Source: Absidia repens
Lineage: Eukaryota > Mucoromycota > Mucoromycetes > Mucorales > Cunninghamellaceae
Length of the DNA stretch: 64,000 bases
Reading direction: 5' to 3'
Assembly: GCA_002105175.1 (NCBI GenBank)
Contig: MCGE01000040.1
Location: 307,558 to 371,557, forward strand
Below the pieces are notes generated by a model, which saw nothing but the letters and a program-made list of their open reading frames with translations, was not told the DNA's origin and made no database searches. Positions 53,577 to 63,845 of the stretch are shown here, piece after piece (within the stretch, counting starts at the first letter, position 1; every line of letters starts with the position of its first letter). The position numbers and the translations under genes were made by a program.

Positions 53577-54167
53577 GTTAAAATAGACACTCCATAGTAA
53601 TTCGAATTCCAAATTAGTAGACGAATAATGGGTTTATCCTGCCGAGAGTGGTACCGATCGACGCGCAATTGTTTAGAGTATGTTACACATAAGTTTAAGG
53701 TTCATCGGCCGACATTTATGGTAAATCGAAAAATGGCTTTACATATCTAACTTTATACATAGTTTAGATACAGTGACGTATGTTACACCAATCGAAAGTG
53801 CTTGTAAAACTACATATTCTGATGTAGTTTCAAAGGTATTGGAGTTGAATTAACAAATTTATGACTTTATTTCTGAAAAATGAGAAAATGACAATTCAGG
53901 TTTTCATTATTTTTTTTTACTAATTTCAGATTTATTGGAAAATTAAAGTTGTCGGAACGGGTTCCATATTTCAGGAACAAACGTCCGTGCGCAGATCGAC
54001 CCAGGGAACACAAATAGATCGTCATCAGGGTCTGCAATCGTCATTTAAAGCCATTTTCGGTTTACCAAAAATGTCGGCCGATGAATCCTAAACTTAGCGG
54101 CAGGATAAACCCATTATCCGTCTACTAATTTGGAATTCGAATTACTATGGAGTGTCTATTTTGACTT
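53577..54167. mobile_element. MITE related to Merlin
   Basis: 591 bases with inverted repeats of about 130-150 bases: left GTTAAAATAGACACTCCATAG and AATGGGTTTATCCTGCCG, right the inverse near 54040-54167. Its tip resembles the Merlin tip (GGTCAAGATAGACACTC). No coding capacity. Confidence 0.75.
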
Positions 54168-54169
54168 TC

Positions 54170-54990
54170 AACCCTTGTTATTATGGCTGTAGGCTTTCCC
54201 GACTTTGTTTTTGTTTGTTGACGGCCTTCCAGATTTTTTTGTGACAGGATTGAAAATCAAAGCCCGCTCGGCCTGAATTATTTTTCATGCGGCATCCCCC
54301 ATTTTCTCTCTCTCTTTCTCTTTCTTTCCTTCTTTTTTTAACGAAAAATTATTTTTTCTTCACTATTTTTGGATCGTTATGGACCTGGTGGCCTTGGCTT
54401 TTTGTTAGGACTAGTTTAGAAGGGTTTCAGAAAAGGGTTTACAAGATGCATGGGGAATCCCTTTCATTTTGATTCTAGGATCTTGGGCAATGTCTTCATT
54501 AGCTTAGTACGTCTCTTTTCTTCAATAAGATATGTCTCCGTTTCAATAAAATTTGTTTTTGCTCCAATAAAACCTGTCTTTGCATCAATGATGTATGTTT
54601 AAATGTCATTAAAAGTTTGCAGATCCCTCTTAGAGATCCCTCTTACACATCCGTCTTGGAAATTCCTGTTAGTATTCCATCGTACAGACCCTGTTTTATA
54701 CATCATTCCTTCTTCAGGCTTTTTGGTTTTGGTTCAAATAAACCAGACTATTTTGGATGGCTGTTTTTTTTTGGGGAGAGGTAAAGTTCTCTTTTTTTTT
54801 GGAAAAGGAACTACCGTAGCTCTTTTTTTCACAACACCCCTCAAGATCCCTCGACTCCTCCCGAGATCCCTTCATTCCCCTCCATTTAGTTTAGTGACAT
54901 AAGTTTAGCGATGTTTCAATAAAAAAGGTTTTATTCATGCATAAAGAATGAGATACTGTAATGTCCAATGTGTACTATTCTACAGATCCA
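54170..54990 (+). repeat. R repeat, copy 5
   Basis: Ordered blocks: TTATTATGGCTGTAGGC, CCCGCTCGGCCTGAATTATT, a CT-rich tract, GACCTGGTGGCCTTGGC, TGCATGGGGAATCCCTTTC, GATTCTAGGATCTTGG, AGCTTAGTACG, three CAATAAAAT/C motifs and GATCCCTCTTAGAGATCC. Confidence 0.75.
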
Positions 54991-55098
54991 AGGTTGAAGA
55001 TTGTAGTGATGAGGAGGAAAGCGAAAAGGAGAGAGAAAAACTGCGTTTGTAGAAATGACCTTGAAAGTATTCTGTATAATTTTATCAATATTGTTGTA

Positions 55099-56960
55099 CA
55101 GTCATTTAAATATCGCACTTTTTGAAAATCATGTCGCTTTTCCGAAAAAAAAAATTGTCGTACTGCAAAAAAAAAGTCGTGCTTTTTGAAATAAAATGTG
55201 TTTCAATGTCGCCCTTGTTTTTGGCTATCACCCCTTCATTTTTATTATTATTTGCCTTGTCTAAACTTCTGTTTTTGTGTTATTTAAAATGGAATTCAAA
55301 ATTTTATTCGATGATGGTCAGGGGAACATTGTTGACGAGGATGGGAATGATCCTATGGCTGCTGATTATCCTGAACTAGATAAAGAACTGGAGATGCTCA
55401 CAAACATGGAAATGTATTCAGCGTGTCAGTATGAACAACAAGACGAAACTATGACGCAACAGCAACAGGTGAATACAGCTGCGAAACCCAAAAAGCGCCA
55501 ATACAGCTCACACTAGGAAGACGTCAAATCTCTTGTCATTGCATATCATCTTGAAAAACGTGTATCAGCAGCCAAGGCAGGAAAGGAATACGGGGTGGGA
55601 CCGCGTGTAGCTCAACGATGGATAAAAGAATACAAGGAATCTGGCAAGCAAGAGGAACCTGAGAATAACAAAACAAAACTTGGACCGAAGTCAAGATTAG
55701 GGGACGAACACAAACGACATCTTATTGAATTTATAGACGACAATCCCTCGGCAATAATCGATCAGGCTGTTGATAGTCTCACCAAGCAATTTGAAGGACT
55801 CGTTATCAAGAAAACAGTAGTGCATGAATTCATGAAAAATGAATGCAACTTATCTCTTAAGAAGGCACATTTTCATCCTTTGGCAAGAAACAGCATTGCA
55901 ACGATCGAAAAAAGATATGAATGGGTGTTAAAGTGGATGAACACTGACATGGATTTCACTACTAACTGCGTTTTTATAGATGAAGCGGTTTTCAACATCA
56001 ACCAGCGTAGAACATTTGCATGGGCGGAAAAAGGCGATACCCCTATTGTCAAGGTGGCGAAAACACGGGCGATATCTCATACAATACTGGGTGCCATATC
56101 TGTTGCAGGTGTTGTCAATATCAGTATTCGAAAACCACGGACGAAACAAAAAAGGCAAAAGCGCGGTAGAAACGGAGAAAGCACAACGACAAAAAGGTCA
56201 AATGGCACGACAACTGAACATTATGTGGACTATTTGATGGAGACTATGGATGTGATGGATCGATATCCCGAATTCAAAGGCTTTTATCTGGTTATGGACA
56301 ACGCACCAATTCACAAGGCATTGGAAATTCAAACGATGATTGAAGAACGTGGTTATCGTTGTATCTATCTTCCACCTTGCTCCCCGGAACTAAATCCCAT
56401 TGAACAATTTTGGGCCAAAGGTGAAGTATTCAAAAAATCGAAGTCTGCTCATGGAAGACGAAGGTCTCTCAACAAGGATCAAGGAAGCTTGCAATATGGT
56501 TACTCACAAGGATCTTCAAGGTTATGCAGGATATTCTGCTACTCGTTTTGCCTATTGTCTCAAGAAATTACCGCTGTAGATTAGAAATTGTAGTTTAGTT
56601 ACATTATATTATCGGCTTTATCAATTTTTTATTTGAGCCCCCAATAAAAACCGAATAGTCTTCATACTCTTTATACTCTAGTTGACATGCGAACAATATA
56701 GATTAGTTATAGTGTGTAGTTGGGGTTTTTTTTATTTCATTCATTAGATACGCCAACCCAACGAAAATTAATGCGACATTGAAAACCAAAAAATTGAACG
56801 AACATTTTATTTCAAAAAGCACGACTTTCATTTTGTTAAACCACGACATTTTTTTTTTTTGGTGTGCGACAATTTTTTTTTTTTTTGCAGTGCGACATTT
56901 TTTTTTTCGGAAGAGCGACATGATTTTCAAAAAGTGTGACATCTAACTCCGGAATGACTG
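55099..56960 (+). mobile_element. Tc1/mariner element 2
   Basis: 1862 bases between TA dinucleotides (55097-55098, 56961-56962). Inverted termini begin CAGTCATT and continue with CACTTTTTGAAAATCATG and GTCG blocks next to homopolymers. The right end carries extra GTCG-plus-A-run blocks. Encodes one transposase. Confidence 0.88.
55289..56582 (+). pseudogene. Tc1/mariner-type transposase (DD34E), one stop and one frameshift
   Basis: ATG at 55289, acidic N-terminus (FKILFDDGQGNIVDEDGND). TAG at 55513-55515 interrupts before the helix-turn-helix region (VSAAKAGKEYGVGPRVAQRW). The catalytic core has CVFIDEAVFN (first Asp), YLVMDNAPIHK (second Asp) and CSPELNPIEQFW (Glu, 34 residues on). A frameshift near 56425 scrambles the last 55 residues; in the other frame the end reads NMVTHKDLQGYAGYSATRF. 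Two lesions only, so this is younger than element 1 and may have been active recently. It belongs to the DDE_3-type transposases. Confidence 0.85.
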
Positions 56961-56969
56961 TACCTGGGT

Positions 56970-57289
56970 TGTCGTATTCCTGGTTCCTGATTAGCAATAT
57001 TTACATCAAAGTATCTATACCATCATCATTTGTATATCCGTCTTATCTCTTCGTTCTATGTTTTATCCCTGAATTCCCCACTTATTCTCACACTTGTCAT
57101 TCAATACATCAGATAGCACACAGCCTCAATTATCCGAAGTCTCAAATATACCGTTATCATGCTCCCATCCACTGCCAGAAATATCTTCATTTTATTATAA
57201 GAAGACTTAACATTTCATCAATTAAATAAAAACAATATCAATTGTATCACTTATTTTTACTCTTGCCTTTTTATTATACAACCATTTCA
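56970..57289 (+). mobile_element. LTR family B
   Basis: 320 bases, TGTCGTATTCCTGGTTCCTG...ACCATTTCA, with TATAAGAAGAC and TTAAATAAAAAC features. It lies seven bases from Tc1/mariner element 2. Flanks TGGGT and ATAGT do not match. Confidence 0.75.
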
Positions 57290-57799
57290 ATAGTCAAAAA
57301 GAAGACCATCATTGATTCTTGTATAAAAAATGATGTTTTTGGGATTGCTGGCGGATCTGGAAATGGAATTTAAGTAAGGTCTAATGGATTTTTTATGAAA
57401 TGGGCCCACCAGTGATATTATTTGTGATGGAATACGAGACTTAAATAAAGTAACTTTATTCTAAAATATAATAATGAGGAAGAAGCCGGAAAACCCCAGT
57501 GGGTAAAAAAACCTTGCTCTTTAAAAAACAAAAGTAAAAACTGAGAATAAAAAAAAATCATAGTTCAGTAATTAGATTCTACAAAGTCTAATTTCAGTAC
57601 TAATAAAAAAAAACTAAATACTAGCTACCAGTGTTGTGAAATTGAAATACCGTTAAGGTACAAAATAAAAATAGATTCTTATGTATCAAATGTGGGAGCG
57701 CCCACATTTATTATTTTTTTATTTTCACTTTTTACTTCCAACACCTAATAAACACCACATTATTGACTTCAGAGGATATAGTGAATGTAGACTTCCCGG
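57290..57799. other. No gene seen
   Basis: AT-rich DNA with A runs. A short frame near 57330 is unsupported. Confidence 0.5.
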
Positions 57800-58085
57800 T
57801 ACGAACCCTGTTTTTTTTATAGACAGCAGGAAGCTTTTTTTTTTTTGAAAGATAGCAGGAAACTCCTTTATTTTGAAAGATAGCAGCAACCTTTTTTTTT
57901 GATGGATATTGTAGAAGGACCAACTTTTTGTTTGATAGATAACAGGAACCTCTTTTTTTTTTTGAAAGATAGCTGGAGCTTCTTTTTTTTGAAAGATAGC
58001 AGGAACGTTTTTTTTTATAGACATCAGGAATCCTTTTTTTTTTGACAGGCAGCTGGAACACCCTTTTTTTGGATCTTCCTCTTCT
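57800..58085 (-). repeat. Minisatellite of T-run and GAAAGATAGCAGGAA units
   Basis: About eight irregular units of 30-40 bases, each with a run of 6-12 T followed by GAAAGATAGCAGGAAC or a variant. Open minus-strand frames across it encode Lys/Ser-rich repeats and are judged by-products. Confidence 0.8.
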
Positions 58086-59390
58086 TTTTCTTTGCACGGA
58101 ATGCCTTCATCAGATCTCCAAGGATTCAGGCGATGGCTTTAGCTTAGAGATGCTCAAGTATAGTGATGTTCAATGTTTATTCATGAATGAAGAGTGAAGA
58201 AACCTTTTTTTTTTTTACGGGGGGAGGTGGTTTTTTTTTTCAAATACCAAGAACCGAATAGCTTTGTTACCCATTGTTCACTGCAAAATAAAAAAAACAT
58301 CCATTGAATCATCAGAGTCAATACCATAGTAAAGGAAAGAAATCTAAGAGCTAGTCTACAAGAAAAACGGATCTCCAAAGGGGATCTGCAAATTTCTAAT
58401 GACCTTTATAAAACGCATCATTGAAGCAAACATAGGGATCTGCAAACTTCTAATGAAACACACATCATTGAAGCAAAGACAAATTTTATTGAAGCTAAGT
58501 CGAGTTCTATTGAAGCAGACACGTTTTATTGAAGAAAAAAGATGTACTAAGCTAATCAAGACATTCCCCGAAATTCTAGAATCAAAATGAAAGGGTTTCC
58601 CCATGCATCTTGTAATCCCTTTTCTAAAACCCTTCTAAACTAGTCCTAACAGAAAGCCAAGGCCAGCAGGTCCACAACGAGCCTAAAACCGTGACGAAAA
58701 AATAATTTTTCATTAAAAAAAAAAGGAAAGAGAGAGAAAGAGAGAGAGAAAATGGGGGAAGCCGCTTGAAAAATAATTCAGGCGGAGCGGGGTTTGATTT
58801 TGAGTCCCGTCACGAAAAAACCTGGAGGTCTGTCAACAAACAAAAACAAAATCTGGAAAGCCTACAGCTATAATAACAAGCCTCTATGCTTCAGTATAGC
58901 TTACAACAGTATAGCATGTAGAATAATTTACAGTACTCGAATGGTTTACCATTATGGAAAATAGACTACCAAAATATGGGAATAGACTACCAAAGTAGAA
59001 TAGTATGTAGAACAGATTACCACAGTATAACAGTATGTTCATTAGTATGCAGATTAGTCTACCACAGTAGAATAGCTTTGTCACCCATTGTTCATTGCAA
59101 AATAAAAAGCTTTTATTGAATCATCAGAGTCAAGACTATACAGTACTAAAGGAAGTGAAATCTGAGCTAGTGTATATGAAAAAGGGATCTCCAAAAGGGA
59201 TCTGCAAACTTCTAATGACCCTTGAAACATATATCATTGAAGCAAACATAGGGATCTGCAAACTTCTAATGACCTTGAAACACACATCATTGAAGTAAAG
59301 ACAAACTTTATTGAAGAAAAGGGACAATCTAAGCTAATCACGGCAACCCCCAAGATCCTAGAATCAAAACTAAAGTGTTTCCCCATGCGG
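58086..59390 (-). repeat. R repeats, copies 6a and 6b
   Basis: Minus-orientation R sequence twice: AAGGGTTTCCCCATGCATCTTG near 58590-58612 and a second start ending GTTTCCCCATGC at 59389. Includes GCTTCAGTATAGC, ATGAACAATGG-complement and GGATCTGCAAACTTCTAATG blocks repeated at 58382, 58436, 59205 and 59252. Confidence 0.75.
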
Positions 59391-59703
59391 ACAACTGACG
59401 CTCCCGGCATTGTGTCGTTGAAGGTATGAAATTGCTCAGTCGTCCGAGAGTATGGTACATACTACCGATCACTCGTTGAGGTTATGAACAACTTCCAAAT
59501 CATAATAATACAGTAGATAGTAGTTATTCCTACTTGTTAATGCATATCAATGTAGAGCGCCTGAATACTGGGATCCACGCAGTAAAAAATGTCCTTGTCG
59601 AAGGTTTGTTGCAGAGAGATTTTGATACAGTATGAAGAGAGTTGATGGCTGCGGTTATGGTATGATAAATAAACGTATCCCGATCCAACTGACAGTTTTT
59701 ATG

Positions 59704-60042
59704 TCAACAGCGGTAAATAGTGATGGATATGGTGAATGATGCATAGATTATGTGACCAAGTGTGGGCATTTCCTTGAGGCAAATTTTCACCCAGTGATTG
59801 TATTCGCGAGACCTTGTTGCTACATTATGCTTTTCATTGTTTTTATCGCGGTATCGTTTGTTGGATGCAGCTTGTCCGCTCTTATGCGGAAGTCCGGATT
59901 ATCCAACACCATCGCTATCCATAGCGCTATCATCATGACTGTCGTTCGGCTGCTGGTCGGCATTGCTTTTTGGCATAGCCTTCTTCTTTGACTGAACGAA
60001 ATCGGTGTACCGTTGTAGAGCTTTTTTTTTACGCGCTGACAT
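59704..60042 (-). pseudogene. Unrecognised short gene with one in-frame stop
   Basis: ATG at 60042 (MSARKKKALQRYTDFVQSKK) opens a frame of 112 codons to TGA at 59704, interrupted only by TAA at 59899-59901 (codon 48). Before the stop it is basic then acidic (NDSHDDSAMDSDGVG), after it SGQAASNKRYRDKNNEKHNV and REYNHWVKICLKEMPTLGHI. Frame conservation on both sides of a single stop suggests a recently broken gene or exon. Length and charge are like a small DNA-binding or transposon accessory protein, but nothing is recognised. Upstream (60043-60125) is short AT-rich DNA before an LTR. Confidence 0.4.
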
Positions 60043-60125
60043 TTTTTTTAGTTTGAGGGAAAAAAAGAAAAGCCGAAATGCTCGCGAACAAATACTGTAA
60101 ATAGTGACGACGAATCGGCGGGGTT

Positions 60126-60775
60126 TGTCGTATTTGTCATCCTCTATATTTCAATTATAAATCAATCTATCAAATATAGCATATGTCAGACTCAGATCAG
60201 GCACTAACTGTCATATTCAATCCCGATCTGTTAGTACACCAATAATCATTCAATTATTAATCACAGTCCAATGATTTATTCCCTCATCTCTATCTTATCC
60301 AATATTACTTTAGTAGTAGATATTGAAATGGATGTGAGATAATAAAAAGACAAGAGTAAAATAAGTGATACAATTGATATGGTTTTTTTTATTTAATTGA
60401 TAAAATGTCAAGTCTTTTTATAATAAAATGAAGATATTTGTGGCTGTGGATGGGAGCATGATAACGGTGTATTTGAGACTACGGATAATTGAGGCTGTGT
60501 GCTATCTGATGTGTTGAATGACAAGTGTGAGAATAAGTGGGGAATTCAGGGGTAGAAAATAGAGTGAAGAGATAAGTCGGATATACAAATGATGATGGCA
60601 TAGATGCTTTTGATGTAAATATTGCTAAGCAGGAACCAGGAATACGACAGATATTTATTATTCCAATAACCGCTTCCCCAATTTTATGGTAAAAGCCTTC
60701 CATCATTTTACTAAAATAAAAATATAACTTGGTCTCACTTATTTGACTTTGACTATCTACTACCAAGCATTAAAA
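60126..60775 (+). mobile_element. LTR family A split by a nested LTR
   Basis: Left part 60126-60323, right part 60650 onward to about 60775. Joining them across the insert at one GATAT gives the standard LTR-A. Outer flanks are unclear because the 3' end is mutated. Confidence 0.85.
60324..60649 (-). mobile_element. Solo LTR, family B, nested in LTR-A
   Basis: 326 bases, TGTCGTATTCCTGGTTCCTG...CCATTTCA in minus orientation, flanked by GATAT at 60319-60323 and 60650-60654. Confidence 0.95.
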
Positions 60776-60789
60776 TGGGGATATTGCAG

Positions 60790-61880
60790 GGAAAAAGAAA
60801 GGTATGAGTAGAAGGACCAAGTCACAAGAAAGCGGATCCAAGCAAACGTGGGTGTCCAAGTATGTGTGTGGTCGCATGGTGGGCGATAGCGTACAGGCGG
60901 TTATTATGGCTGTAGGCTTTAGCTGTGAGCTTATAGACGTAAACTTTAGAGCATTGTACAATTCATTGTATGAGACATTGGTGGTTGGTTTGGTGACAAA
61001 AAATGATTGTATAATATTTCTAAAGATGCATGGAAAATTTGAAGTTGAATGATTTCGTAGATCGTTTTATATAAAGCGAAGAAGAAAATATTGCACGTTA
61101 ACTCGATTTTGCAGGCTGTAAAGCCAGACGGGTTTGAATTCAACCGCCGCCGCTGGCAGCCTGGATTGTTGATCGAGAAAAAAAAATGGGAGGGCACATC
61201 CAAAAAAAAAAATAGAAATCAACGGAAATGAGCCAACATCTGTTCACTGTTTTGGGCTCGTTGTGGACCTGCTGGCGTTGGCTTTCCGTTAAAAATAGTT
61301 TAAAAGGGTTTTCGAAAAGGGATTGAAAGAAACATGGGGCAACCCTTTCATTTTGGTTCTAGGATCTTGGGGAAATGTCTTGATTAGCTTAGTACATGTA
61401 TGTCACTTTTTTTCAATAAAACACATCTCTGCTTCAATAAAACTTGTCTTTGTTTGGAAAAGATGTGTATTTACTTTAATGATGTGCGTTTAAGCTTCAT
61501 TAGAAATTTGCAGATCCCTATGTTGGCTTCAATGATGTGTGTTTAAAAGGTCATTAGAAGTTTCCAGATCCCCTTTGAAGATCCGTTTTTTCTTGTAGAC
61601 TAGCACTTAGATTTTCTTTCCTTTAGTATAATCTTGACTATGATGATTTAATAAAAGTTTTTGTTTTTATTTTGCAATGAACAATGGGTAACAAAGCTAT
61701 TCTGGTGTGGTAGACTAATCTACATACTAATGTACATACTATTATACTGTGGTAGTCTGTTCTACATACTATTTTTGTTTTGGTACTCTATCCCTATAAT
61801 GTGGTGATCTATTTTCCAAATCAATTTTGTACGGTAAATGCCTCTACAGAATATAATGTTGTAAGCAATACTGAAGCATA
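60790..61880 (+). repeat. R repeat, copy 7 (longest form)
   Basis: Extends from GTGGGCGATAGCGTACAGGCGG to the GCTTCAGTAT-type end. Parts: the GCTGTAGGC block, GCAGGCTGTAAAGCC, GACCTGCTGGCGTTGGC, ACATGGGGCAACCC, three AATAAAAC motifs and AACAATGGGTAACAAAGC. A frame at 60804-61052 lies inside it and is probably not a gene. Confidence 0.7.
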
Positions 61881-62990
61881 AGGCTTGTTATTATAGCTGT
61901 AGGGTTTCCCGTCTTTGTTTTTGTTTGTTGACGGGCCTCCATATTTTTTGTGACAGGATTGAAAATCAAAGCCCGCTCGGCCTGAATTATTTTTCAAGCG
62001 GCATCCCCCATTTTCTCTCTCTCTCTTTCTCTTTCTTTCCTTTTTTTTTTAACGAAAAATTATTTTTTCTTCACGGTTTTTGGCTCGTTGTGGACCTGGC
62101 GGCCTTGGCTTTCTGTTAGGACTAGTTTAGAAGGGTTTTAGAAAAGGGATTAGAAGATACATGGGGAATCCCTTTCCTTTTGATTGTAGGATCTGGGGGA
62201 AATGTCTTGATTAGCTTAGTACTGTATGTCTGTTTTCTTCAATAAAGCATGTATGCTTCAATAAAACTTGGACTTTGCATCAATAAAACTTGTGTTTTAT
62301 TAAGAAACAACATGCATTGGTTTGATAAAATGTGTATTTGCTTCAATGATGTGGGCGTTTAGACTTCATTAGAAGTTTGGAGATTACTTTTATAGAGATC
62401 CCTTTTAGAAATCGCTTTTTTTATTTGACATCGTTTCTTCTTATACACATTGATCTAGATTAGCACCTCTCTCAACTACTATTGGCGGTCTCTATTTACA
62501 TCTTCTTTCCTTTTAGTATAGTATTGACCATTATGATTCAATAAAAGCTTTTTTATTTTGCAATGAACAATGGATGGCAAAGCCTTTCTACTGTGGTAGA
62601 CTAATCTGCATACTAATGAACATACTACTATACTGTTCTACATACTATTCTGGTTTGGTAGTGCATCCCTATAGTGTGGTGATCTATTTTCTAACCAATT
62701 TCGTAGGGTAAATGCCTCTACATGCTATAATGCTGTAAGCAATACTGAAGCATAGAGGCTTGTTATTATGGCTGTAGGCTTTTCCTCCTTTGGCTTTGTT
62801 TGTTGACGGGCCTCCCGATTTTTTGTGACGGGATTGCAAATCGAAGCCCGCTCCTCCTGAATTGTTTTCTCTCGCCTTTTTGCTTCCTTCCTCATCACAA
62901 CAATCCTCACCATTCAACTTTGGATCTGTAGAATAGTATACATTAGAATACCTCATTCTTCATTCATGAATAAAACCTTTTTTATTGAAA
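61881..62990 (+). repeat. R repeat, copy 8 and partial 9
   Basis: A second full unit directly follows copy 7, opening GCTTGTTATTATAGCTGTAGGG. A third start (62758) continues to CCTCACCATTCAACTTTGG and TAGAATACCTCATT near 62890-62955, the block also seen at 2575-2660. Contains an extra CTGTA at 62220-62226. Confidence 0.7.
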
Positions 62991-62999
62991 CATCGCTAA

Positions 63000-63650
63000 A
63001 CTTAAGTCACTAAACTAAAGGGAGGGGAGTGCAAGGATCTCGGGAGCAGTCGAGGGATCTTGAGGGATGTCGTGAAAAAAGAGAGAGATAGTTCCTTTTC
63101 CAAAAAAATACCCGCCCACAACCCCCGCCCACAAAAAAATACCCCGCACAACCCGCCCTAAAAAAATACCTCCCTCAACAACTCCCAAAAATAAAACCTC
63201 CTCCCATAGACCCCCCCATAGACCCCCCAAAAAAGACCTCCCCCATACACCCCCAAAAAGAGTCCTCCCCCCATACACCCCCAAAATAAAGTCTCCCCCC
63301 ATACACCCCCAAAATAAGTCTCCCCCCATACACCCCCAAAAAGAGTCCTCCCCCATACACCCCCAAAAAGTCCTCCCCCCATACACCCCAAAAATAAAGT
63401 CTCCCCCCATACACCCCCAAAAGAGACCTCCCCCCATACACCCCCAAAATAAAGTCTCCCCCCATACACCCCCAAAAAAAAGACCCCCATACACCCCCAA
63501 AAAAAGACCCCCATACACCCCCAAAATAATGTCTCCCCCCATACACCCCCCAAAATAATGTCTCTCCCCACATCCCCCAAAAAAAGACCCCCACTACCCC
63601 CGTACCCCTCCAAAAAAATACCGCCCAAAAAAGTCGGGTTTATTTGAGCC
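63000..63650 (-). repeat. G-rich minisatellite
   Basis: About fifteen units of 25-32 bases from 63180: the plus strand has CCCCCATACACCCCCAAAA with variable A and AGTCTCC endings; the minus strand is therefore made of repeated G5-6 runs (TTTGGGGGTGTATGGGGGG). Because many units are multiples of three or compensate, all three minus frames stay open for 139-175 codons as Gly/Trp/Phe-rich repeats; coding is doubted. An R-like block lies at 63000-63060. Confidence 0.85.
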
Positions 63651-63714
63651 AAAACCAAAATCAGTAGGTTTAACTAACCAAAAGGCCTGAAGAAGGAATG
63701 ATGTATAAAAAAGG

Positions 63715-63845
63715 GATCTCTACGATGGATCTGTAAGAGGGATTTTTAAGAGGGATCTGTAAGAGGGATTTCTAAGAGGGATTTCTAAAAGGGATTTCTA
63801 AGAGGGATTTCTAAAAGGGATTTCTAAGAGGGATTTCTATGAGAG
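63715..63845. repeat. 13-base tandem repeat
   Basis: About ten units of GGGATTTCTAAGA or GGGATTTCTAAAA, alternating in the last half. Derived from the GGGATCTCTAAAAG-type block of R repeats. Confidence 0.85.

Noticed and set aside
57725..58097. Lys/Ser-rich minus-strand frames
   Set aside because: Products of the T-run minisatellite, open in two frames at once.
60804..61052. 82-codon plus-strand frame with hydrophobic segments
   Set aside because: It lies inside an R repeat, and the equivalent part of the copy at 35388 is not open, so coding is unlikely.
63015..63658. Three Gly/Trp/Phe-rich minus-strand frames (139-175 codons)
   Set aside because: All three frames of a short tandem repeat are open, as expected from unit composition rather than coding.
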